A stretch of DNA of 10,563 nucleotides, taken from NCBI GenBank assembly GCA_023443925.1, contig JAEZSL010000126.1, positions 1-10,563 of the forward strand, given 5' to 3'. This document shows positions 5,692-10,563 of the stretch, one piece after another; position 1 is the first letter of the stretch, and each line of letters opens with the position of its first letter. The stretch is from Bacillota bacterium. Lineage in GTDB: Bacteria > Bacillota_A > Clostridia > Lachnospirales > Lachnospiraceae. The notes under the pieces were generated by a model, which made no database searches, had not been told where the DNA came from, and saw only the letters and a list, made by a program, of their open reading frames with translations. Position numbers and translations under genes: made by a program.

Positions 5692-7166
5692 CTATGAAAC
5701 TAATGGTTTAAGGCTTCGAATGTACTCGTAATGTTGCATTTTATCAGCAAGAACAACGGTTATTAATTGAGTAATTCCAGCAAGTAACAGGTCTGCTTTC
5801 AAGGTTTTTTCATTTTGAGTTTTACGACCAGCAACACAAAGATTGTCTTTGAAGTGATTGATAGATCGTTCCACGACAGAACGGATTTTATAGGTGTTAT
5901 TCCATTCTTCAGTTCCCTGATAGTTCCTGGATAAGCACGAAAATCTTTTTCAGGGTAGACATAAACCATTCTCCCGACGGAAGAGGAAGTGCAAGGATTA
6001 TCGCAATGGCAGACTCGACGGTATTTACCGTCAGCACATCGATCCCAGGTTGTTTTAGGACAGATAAATTTCTGACGTGCAATTCCATTCTTTAAAAAAG
6101 CAGTATTGTTACCTTCACGCTTCATAGGAAGAGATGTATCGTTCGGACAACAAGGTATGCCATTTTCATTAATGGTATAGTCAGAGTTTTTCAGGGATGA
6201 GCGTTGATTAAGGGGAATATATGCTTTGAAAAAATGACGATTCGTTCCAAATGTATCACCAGAAAGCAATTCCTTATAAGTGGAAATTGAATCAAAAGCA
6301 GCATCACCCAAAAATATTTGTGGATTGATAAGCGGGTGAAGTCGAAAGAAATCCTGTAAAGTTGGAAGTAAGAGTCGTGCGTCATGAACAGATTTATCTT
6401 CGTCTGGAGAATCTGATTTTTTATCAACTACAATATCAGGATGAGAAGCCATAAAATCCTTGTTATAAAACGAGATATGACGAACGATGCCAAGTCCATT
6501 GGTTATAATACCAAACTTAAAAACATAGCAAAAATCCCCATTGATGTAGAGCTGTTTGATTTCTTGATTTGCGGATGCACAGGAAGGCATAGAACCATAG
6601 GCGGCTTTATAAGGATCATAGTTTTTATCAAAGTTCATTGACTTGGCATAAGCTTTTAATTGTTTGATAATTCGATTTGCATATTTAGGATTATTTTCCT
6701 GAACATAAGCTTCAATACCGGAAGAGTCAAAAATAGTCATGCTGGCTTTTTCAGTATCAATAGCCTGGCAGATTGGTTCTGTAGCATTAACAAGATTTTC
6801 GAAGAGCTTCGCCAAATCCTCAAGAAAATCCTGCTTAAAACGAGTGATTTTTGAAGCATCCGGAACTTTTGAAAAACCACAGAATTCTCGAAGTGGTTTG
6901 GAATACCCCAGGAAAGTCAGTAGTAACTGGTCAGTTGGGATAGAGAAGATTCTTTGGATAATAAGAGCCCAAAGAAGAGCATTTAAAGGGTATTTGCGGT
7001 TTCTACCCGTTGATGCATAGAAATGGTTACGAAAAGAAACAGGAATAAGTTCATCAAGGTCAATGTGAGATTCGAGTAGTGACAGAAACGCAGGTTTATC
7101 CTCATCAAATTTATTTTGACAATCTGCAAAAATATCTGCCAAAGAAAGCTGTTTATATGGTATCAT
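5692..7166 (-). pseudogene. DDE transposase, IS1182/DUF772 type, frameshifted
   Basis: This would be a 491-aa transposase. Residues about 55-115 are a DUF772 domain (KYPLNALLWALIIQRIF...FCGFSKVPDASKITRFK). The first DDE Asp is in IFDSSG (Asp147) and the second in FLGDAAFD (Asp288). Cys residues at 339, 340, 369, 377, 386, 388 and 392 suggest a zinc-binding insert. After Arg417 the frame is lost at a G run (CCC at 5915-5917 on +). One missing G restores GTEEWNNTYKIRSVVERS and on to a stop at 5692-5694. The catalytic Glu lies in VVERSINHFK in the shifted frame, while the unshifted frame ends at 5799 with unrelated residues. No canonical slippery heptamer is present, so I infer a mutation rather than programmed frameshifting. 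The SD AAAGGAG lies about 14 nt before the ATG, an unusually long distance. Confidence 0.85.
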
Positions 7167-7175
7167 AAATATCAG

Positions 7176-7250
7176 AATAACTCCTTTCTAGGTGGATGGT
7201 TGATTGTTTCTCGACAACTCAATTATATCATAAACCTGTGAGGAGTTATT
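7176..7250 (-). promoter_or_regulatory. Inverted repeat able to sequester the transposase RBS
   Basis: AATAACTCCT (7176-7185) and AGGAGTTATT (7241-7250) are perfect 10-bp complements. On the minus strand the copy nearest the gene contains the transposase SD (AGGAG). The partner arm lies upstream of the internal -10 at 7222-7227, so a transcript started there lacks it, whereas a read-through transcript would fold the SD into a stem. Insertion sequences such as IS10 and IS50 are known to use this logic to block transposase synthesis from outside transcription. Its use here is inference from position. Confidence 0.6.
7222..7230 (-). promoter_or_regulatory. Extended -10 promoter of the transposase
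   Basis: Read on the minus strand, TGATATAAT is a full extended -10 with TATAAT at 7227-7222. No convincing -35 lies 17 nt upstream. The transcript would start near 7214, about 48 nt before the transposase ATG. Confidence 0.5.
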
Positions 7251-7260
7251 TTATTTCAAC

Positions 7261-7289
7261 AAAGAAAAAAGCCTTAAAAATCAGGGCTT
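7261..7289 (-). terminator. Terminator-like hairpin insulating the IS
   Basis: On the minus strand, AAGCC (7289-7285) pairs with GGCTT (7273-7269), followed by a T-rich run (TTTTTCTTT) down to 7261. The stem is short, about 5 bp. No minus-strand gene lies upstream to be terminated, so its likely effect is to stop outside transcription from entering the transposase. It coincides with the proposed right end of the element. Confidence 0.4.
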
Positions 7290-7291
7290 GT

Positions 7292-7308
7292 GGCGTTTTG
7301 CAAACGCC
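7292..7308. repeat. Perfect 7-bp hairpin beside the IS end
   Basis: GGCGTTT-TGC-AAACGCC, just outside the proposed right IS end and 32 nt before the next gene. No T-tract follows on either strand. It could be the broken-off terminator of the membrane-protein gene, since some IS1182-related elements prefer hairpin or terminator targets. It could also be part of the leader of the downstream gene. Confidence 0.45.
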
Positions 7309-7339
7309 TAATAAATATTAATAATGAGGAGGATTTAGC

Positions 7340-8260
7340 ATGGAATATATCTATAAAGCAGGAAGAGATTTTATTTACCGCAATGCACGGCCATTGGATT
7401 TGGCACGGTGGCAGTATCAGTTTGAAAAGGAAAGTAAGGAAAACGTGCTAAAAGCACTGTCCTTTTATCAGAATGAAGACGGCGGCTTCGGACATGCCTT
7501 GGAGGCTGATGCGTGGAATCCATATTCCAGTCCGATTCAAACCTGGACAGCTACGGAAATCTTACGTGAAATTGAATTTACAGATAATACCCACCCGATT
7601 ATTAGCGGCATACTTAAGTATCTTGAAAGCGGGCAGAGCTTTGAGGGAAAGTTCTGGTACAATACCTTAAAAAGCAACAACCTATATCCGCATGCTCCTT
7701 GGTGGCATACGGAAAGTGAAAGCACCAGCCACAATGACTATAATCCAACCGCTTGTCTGGTTGGCTTTATCATTCGGTTTGCAGGAAGAGACAGCGAACT
7801 ATATAAAGTTGGCAGCCGTATTGCAAGAGAAGCATTTGAACAACTTATGTCAGAGGATAGGCTAAAGGATATGCATACATTAGCTTGCTATATCCGCCTT
7901 ATGGAATACATTAAAGAATCAGCTGCAACGGATATAATTGATTTAGAAACACTGGAAATCAAGTTAAAGGAGCAAGTTAAAAGCAGTATTACAAAAAACA
8001 TCAAGGAATGGGAAACTTCCTATATTTGCAAACCGTCTCAGTTCTTACATTCCAAAGACAGTATTTTTTATAGTGATAACAAAGAACAGGCAGAGTATGA
8101 GTGCGAATTTATAATCAAATCTCAACAGGAGGATGGCTCCTGGAACATCCCTTGGGGGTGGAGTGAATATCCAAACGAGTGGGCTATTAGTAAAAACTGG
8201 TGGAAAGCCAATGGAATAATACTAAATATGCGATACCTTCGTAATTTTGGCAGACTGTAA
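7340..8260 (+). CDS. Terpene-cyclase/prenyltransferase-like (alpha/alpha toroid) protein
   Basis: 306 aa, soluble, with no signal peptide or membrane helix. Two motifs of squalene-cyclase and prenyltransferase repeat families stand out: QNEDGGFG at 44-51 near the N-terminus and QQEDGSW at 262-268 (a QxxxGxW, or QW, motif) near the C-terminus. Between them lie helix-rich, Trp- and Tyr-rich segments (for example APWWHTESESTSHNDYNPTA around 119-138). True squalene-hopene cyclases are about 630 aa and carry a DxDD motif, which I do not see. It is thus probably a small toroid-fold protein of unknown activity, not a known cyclase. SD GAGGAGG at 7326-7332, 7 nt before ATG. I find no clear promoter between the IS and this gene, so the IS insertion may have altered its expression. 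Confidence 0.7.
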   Translation: MEYIYKAGRDFIYRNARPLDLARWQYQFEKESKENVLKALSFYQNEDGGFGHALEADAWNPYSSPIQTWTATEILREIEFTDNTHPIISGILKYLESGQSFEGKFWYNTLKSNNLYPHAPWWHTESESTSHNDYNPTACLVGFIIRFAGRDSELYKVGSRIAREAFEQLMSEDRLKDMHTLACYIRLMEYIKESAATDIIDLETLEIKLKEQVKSSITKNIKEWETSYICKPSQFLHSKDSIFYSDNKEQAEYECEFIIKSQQEDGSWNIPWGWSEYPNEWAISKNWWKANGIILNMRYLRNFGRL

Positions 8261-8425
8261 CTTTCTTATTTGAAGATAACACGTAACTTGGCAGGGATTT
8301 TTAGTATTCTTATTTTTCGTATTAAAATATAGTAAAGTTGATAATGACAAATGACATTATAAAAATGAAATAGTGTACGAACGAATTATATTATAAAGCA
8401 AAATTAAATTCAGAGGGTAAATACG

Positions 8426-8920
8426 ATGGAATTATGGGATGGCTATAGAAAAGACGGAAGTCTGGCAGGCTGTGATTTGGTGCGGGATGAACCTATACCG
8501 GATGGGTTATTTCATCTTGTAAGTGAAGTACTAGTACAGCATACAGACGGAAGTTATTTATTAATGCAGCGGGATTTTGATAAAAAGGGGTATCCGGGCA
8601 TGTACGAAGCAACAGCAGGCGGCAGCGTCATAAAAGGTGAGACTCCAAAGGATGGAGCTGAAAGAGAATTAAAAGAAGAAACGGGTATAACTGCAATGCA
8701 ATTAACTCAAATTTATAATACGGTTGATCAGCAAAGGCATACAATTTACCATGGATATCTATGCATTACAGATTGTGATAAAACTGCGGTCACTTTACAA
8801 GAAGGAGAGACAATCGCTTATCGTTGGCTGGACAGAAAAGAGTTTCTGGAATTTATAGACTCAGAAGAATATATACAAGCCCATAAAAGCAGATTAGCAC
8901 CTTATCTGGATAAATTATAA
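8426..8920 (+). CDS. NUDIX hydrolase
   Basis: 164 aa. The NUDIX box is complete: Gly66, Glu72, then REL (80-82), Glu84, Glu85, Gly87 and Ile88 fit GX5EX7REUXEEXGU, which binds the divalent metals for diphosphate hydrolysis. The N-terminus ELWDGYRKDGSLAGCDLVRD (2-21) resembles the YfcD/isopentenyl-diphosphate-isomerase-like branch, whose members hydrolyse nucleoside diphosphates linked to other moieties. The exact substrate is unknown. GAGGG at 8413-8417, 8 nt before ATG, supports the start. Candidate promoter boxes in the 165-nt spacer are weak (TTGATA at 8338-8343, TATAAA at 8359-8364, spacing only 15 nt). It is unrelated in N-terminal sequence to the truncated NUDIX remnant at 3042. Confidence 0.9.
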   Translation: MELWDGYRKDGSLAGCDLVRDEPIPDGLFHLVSEVLVQHTDGSYLLMQRDFDKKGYPGMYEATAGGSVIKGETPKDGAERELKEETGITAMQLTQIYNTVDQQRHTIYHGYLCITDCDKTAVTLQEGETIAYRWLDRKEFLEFIDSEEYIQAHKSRLAPYLDKL

Positions 8921-8973
8921 TAGAAATTCTATATATCAGACCAAAATGTTCTATGTCTATTTACCAAAATTTG

Positions 8974-8982
8974 TGCTATAAT
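8974..8982 (+). promoter_or_regulatory. Extended -10 promoter of rfbC
   Basis: TGCTATAAT with TG at 8974-8975 and TATAAT at 8977-8982, and no clear -35. It gives a leader of about 46 nt to the ATG at 9035 and makes rfbC its own transcription unit, together with the terminator at 9612. Confidence 0.6.
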
Positions 8983-9034
8983 AGTTAAGAATTTACAAAT
9001 AGATAATTGACTGGAGTAAATAAGGAGGTCTTCC

Positions 9035-9613
9035 ATGGGACAATTCAAGTTTAAAAAGTGTTTGGATATAGAAGGACTTTATCTGATTGAGCCAAAAATA
9101 TTTAAAGACGACAGAGGCTTCTCCTTAGAAACCTATAATTATGAAGACTTTGCAGATGCCGGACTGAATATGGTTTTTGTTCAGGAAAATCTGTCAATGT
9201 CATCAAAAGGTGTACTTAGGGGATTACACTTTCAGAAAACCTATCAGCAGGGAAAACTGGTACGTGCTGTAAGCGGTGAAGTATTTGATGTGGTTGTAGA
9301 TATCCGGGAAGGTTCAAAAACATATGGCAAGTGGTTTGGTACTGTTTTATCAGCGGAAAAGAAAAACATGATTTATATTCCGGAAGGATTTGCACATGGT
9401 TTCCTGGTGCTTTCGGATACGGCAGAATTTGCCTATAAGCTTACCGACTATTATCATCCGGAAGATGAAGGCGGCATTCTCTGGAATGACAAAACAATAG
9501 GAATCGATTGGCCCATTCCAAACGGTATGAATCTAATAACGTCAGAAAGAGATAACAAACATCCTGCCTTTCACGAGGGAATTACATTAAAGTCAAAGAA
9601 AGTACTGATTTAA
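9035..9613 (+). CDS. rfbC: dTDP-4-dehydrorhamnose 3,5-epimerase (RmlC)
   Basis: A 192-aa cupin epimerase, full family length. It converts dTDP-4-dehydro-6-deoxy-D-glucose to dTDP-4-dehydro-L-rhamnose, the third step of dTDP-L-rhamnose synthesis for surface polysaccharide. Visible residues: DDRGFSLE (25-32), RGLHFQ with His65 (catalytic base), Lys74 (substrate phosphate), PEGFAHGF with His121, EFAYK with Tyr134 (proton donor) and the ERDNKHP segment with Asp173, matching the His-Asp dyad partner. AAGGAGG at 9022-9028, 6 nt before the ATG, fixes the start. The usual partners rfbA, rfbB and rfbD are absent from the window, so rfbC here is a solitary copy. They may lie elsewhere, or this enzyme may feed another dTDP-sugar path. 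Confidence 0.95.
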   Translation: MGQFKFKKCLDIEGLYLIEPKIFKDDRGFSLETYNYEDFADAGLNMVFVQENLSMSSKGVLRGLHFQKTYQQGKLVRAVSGEVFDVVVDIREGSKTYGKWFGTVLSAEKKNMIYIPEGFAHGFLVLSDTAEFAYKLTDYYHPEDEGGILWNDKTIGIDWPIPNGMNLITSERDNKHPAFHEGITLKSKKVLI

Positions 9614-9638
9614 GCATCCGATTGGATGCTTTTTCTTT
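9612..9638 (+). terminator. Intrinsic terminator of rfbC
   Basis: AAGCATCC (9612-9619), loop GATT, GGATGCTT (9624-9631), then TTTCTTT. The 8-bp stem overlaps the TAA stop codon. A compact, convincing Rho-independent terminator. Confidence 0.88.
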
Positions 9639-9849
9639 AGGCATATTTGTATTGCTGACAAACAGTAAAGATATTTCATACGCTGAAAAAATTTCGGAAT
9701 GCATCCTGCATAAGAATGGTCAGCCCATTGTATATGAAGGGATAGAAATCCCCCTTTCTCTCTATGCAGGTGTAACCAGATTCAGCGGAAATATAATTAA
9801 ATATGAATTATTTATACAGCTGCATCATGCAATCAGAGAGAACAAATAA
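9632..9849 (+). pseudogene. GGDEF-like domain, C-terminal remnant
   Basis: An open frame continuing to TAA at 9847-9849, without an SD. Its only start codon (TTG 9622) lies in the rfbC terminator. The residues LGIFVLLTNSKDISYAEKIS, followed by a C-terminal pattern PLSLYAGVTRFSG and HHAIRENK, resemble the last half of a diguanylate cyclase: the strand after GGDEF (FxVLL), the helix AExI, the S.G strand and the final helix ending in K. The GGDEF signature itself is missing, leaving LG-IF. I infer a deletion that joined rfbC's terminator to the tail of an older gene. The match is by pattern only. Confidence 0.35.
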
Positions 9850-9855
9850 ATGAAG

Positions 9856-9893
9856 CTCCCCATGCAGCCGGAGAAAAAAGGCTGCATGGGGAG
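9856..9893. terminator. Perfect 14-bp hairpin after the GGDEF-like remnant
   Basis: CTCCCCATGCAGCC (9856-9869) and GGCTGCATGGGGAG (9880-9893) with a 10-nt purine loop. The GC-rich, perfect stem begins 7 nt after the TAA at 9847-9849. No T-run follows on either strand, so it would be a U-less terminator, an mRNA-stabilising hairpin, or a repetitive extragenic element. The position just after the decayed frame suggests it was that gene's 3' end. Confidence 0.55.
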
Positions 9894-10011
9894 ACATTGG
9901 TTACACTGGGGAGTATAACGATTAGATGATAACAGATTTTGGCACTCAGCTCAATGAGAATATTTACCAGAAATGGGAATATCCTACAAATTGTATACTT
10001 GAATAAATTAC

Positions 10012-10228
10012 TCAAATTCGACCCCATTCACCTTTTGTTTCACCGTCTATATCGGCATAAACAACGTTATAGTCATAAGTATGCCCTCCCGATACACTGT
10101 AATATATTTAGTATAAAAATATGGTCAATTTTGTCAACCTTACTGCCTGGTTCCAGCGGGGGGGATAAAGCTATAAGTGCTTTTTTAGGGACAACCGTTT
10201 TGGAATCGTAGTAATATTCGTACCGGAT
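10012..10228 (-). pseudogene. Decayed minus-strand gene fragment, unrecognised
   Basis: Two overlapping open frames on the minus strand read like protein but are offset: IRYEYYYDSKTVVPKKALIA starting at 10228, and YSVSGGHTYDYNVVYADIDG, continuing ETKGEW, ending at TGA 10012-10014. Joining them needs a frame change at about 10100. Both are preceded by stop codons and have no SD. I do not recognise the family. The Tyr- and Gly-rich, strand-like composition would suit a secreted or surface protein's C-terminus. Support is composition only. From 9894 to 10011 I see nothing. Confidence 0.3.
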
Positions 10229-10282
10229 TTATTTTGCATAAAAATTTTGTATTATTATGTGGATTTTATTTGCTGGAATATG

Positions 10283-10311
10283 TTGGTTTATCAATAAAAA
10301 AATGATATAAT
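10283..10311 (+). promoter_or_regulatory. Promoter of the 3' AraC-type gene
   Basis: TTGGTT (10283-10288), a 17-nt spacer and TGATATAAT (10303-10311) give both a near-consensus -35 and an extended -10. This is the best promoter in the window. The leader to ATG 10433 is about 115 nt. Confidence 0.65.
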
Positions 10312-10352
10312 GACAAGTAAATAAACCAGATTAGTCTTATTAAAAATCTTGC

Positions 10353-10395
10353 CATTTAACTCTCTTTATCCGGCTGAAAATGAGAGGTTAAAATG
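10353..10395 (+). repeat. Imperfect inverted repeat in the leader of the AraC-type gene
   Basis: CATTTAACTCTC (10353-10364) and GAGAGGTTAAAATG (10382-10395) pair over about 12 positions with small bulges, with a 17-nt loop. It lies within the transcribed leader, so it may be an RNA hairpin or an operator. No T-tract follows. Confidence 0.4.
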
Positions 10396-10432
10396 TAAGT
10401 TATAGTGTATTTTATTGTTAGGAGAAGCTTAG

Positions 10433-10563
10433 ATGGAATGGATTGAACGATTAAACAGTGCTGTAAATTATATGGAAGAGAATCTGACCGGAACAATTAA
10501 TTTAGAAGAAGCAGCAAAAATAGCATGCTGCGGAACCTATCATTTTCAAAGAATGTTTGCCTA
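10433..10563 (+). CDS. AraC-family regulator, N-terminal part, cut by window end
   Basis: The 43 visible codons read MEWIERLNSAVNYMEENL, then INLEEAAKIACCGTYHFQRMFA. This is the first HTH of an AraC/XylS DNA-binding domain placed at the very N-terminus, as in the gene at 268. Proteins with this start usually carry a GyrI-like effector domain after residue about 110, but that part is outside the window. GGAG at 10421-10424, 8 nt before the ATG, supports the start. It has its own promoter and a structured leader. Confidence 0.85.
   Translation, partial: MEWIERLNSAVNYMEENLTGTINLEEAAKIACCGTYHFQRMFA

Larger units (their letters stand above)
5598..7289 (-). mobile_element. IS1182/DUF772-type insertion sequence, inactive
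   Basis: Bounds are inferred from matching end hairpins read inward. The left is AAGCCCCAAAGTAGGCTT (5598-5615). The right, on the minus strand, starts AAGCCC and ends AGGCTT (7289 to 7269). The length of about 1.7 kb suits the family. The two ends share AAGCCC, AGGCTT and TT in order with different loops, so they are imperfect inverted repeats. I found no clean target duplication directly at these ends. A 10-bp direct repeat, AATAAATATT, lies outside at 5540-5549 and 7310-7319, at unequal distances. The element is inserted between the membrane-protein gene and the toroid-fold gene and disrupts neither. Confidence 0.5.

Noticed and set aside
5799..5898. C-terminal part of the unshifted transposase frame as a real protein end
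   Set aside because: It is non-homologous sequence created by the frameshift; the family-like C-terminus lies in the other frame.
6739..7020. + strand open frame inside the transposase
   Set aside because: It mirrors the coding strand of a clear transposase and has no SD or domain.
1902..9034. Integron-type attC sites between the cassette-like genes
   Set aside because: Spacers share no common imperfect palindrome with the R and L core sites; only two spacers share the two-hairpin module, and it is 5' to genes.
9939..10211. 90-codon + strand open frame
   Set aside because: No SD and no domain; it is antisense to more protein-like minus-strand frames.
1..10563. CRISPR array, tRNA or rRNA gene
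   Set aside because: No regularly spaced direct repeats, no cloverleaf with TTCGA-type loop and no rRNA core sequence seen on either strand.

Overview
The window is low-GC, roughly one third to 40 % by eye. It has strong AGGAGG-type ribosome binding sites, TG-n-TATAAT extended -10 promoters and proteins of clostridial character. It most likely comes from a Clostridia chromosome, and a Lachnospiraceae-type soil or gut anaerobe is my best guess. That placement is inference, because there is no rRNA or marker gene here. All apparently functional genes lie on the + strand. The only clear minus-strand gene is a broken transposase.

Layout. 1-267: leader region rich in inverted repeats, then an AraC-type regulator with a GyrI-like effector domain (268-1245). 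1512-1901: a VOC/glyoxalase-fold protein, with a terminator near 2000 and an empty AT-rich stretch to about 2330. 2396-3004: a HAD-family phosphatase, followed by a truncated NUDIX start (3042-3161). 3362-3886: a GNAT acetyltransferase. 3963-4688: a second HAD phosphatase. 4813-5514: a CPBP-like multi-pass membrane protein. 5598-7289: an IS1182/DUF772-type insertion sequence whose transposase is frameshifted just before the catalytic Glu region. 7340-8260: a soluble toroid-fold protein with terpene-cyclase-like QDGGFG and QxxxGxW motifs. 8426-8920: an intact NUDIX hydrolase. 9035-9613: RmlC (dTDP-4-dehydrorhamnose 3,5-epimerase) with a clean terminator. 9632-10228: decayed remnants (a GGDEF-like C-terminus on +, an unrecognised fragment on -) and a perfect 14-bp hairpin. 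10433-end: the start of another AraC-type regulator.

The genes do not form one pathway. They look like a string of single-gene accessory functions (small-molecule modification, phosphatases, detoxification-type folds and regulators), mostly with their own start signals, interspersed with gene wreckage and an IS. The most interesting structure is a non-coding module present twice, in front of the acetyltransferase and in front of the membrane protein. Each copy has an SD-like box, then TAGGTTGAAAAA, a hairpin GTTGAAAAAC/GTTTTTCAAC with an 8-nt loop, a CTGATTAT/CTTGATTTAT linker, a second hairpin of unrelated sequence but perfect symmetry, CAG, and then the real SD and ATG. This looks like a shared cis-regulatory leader or a small dispersed element. 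The second notable structure is in the IS: an inverted repeat can bury the transposase ribosome binding site only in transcripts that enter from outside the element.
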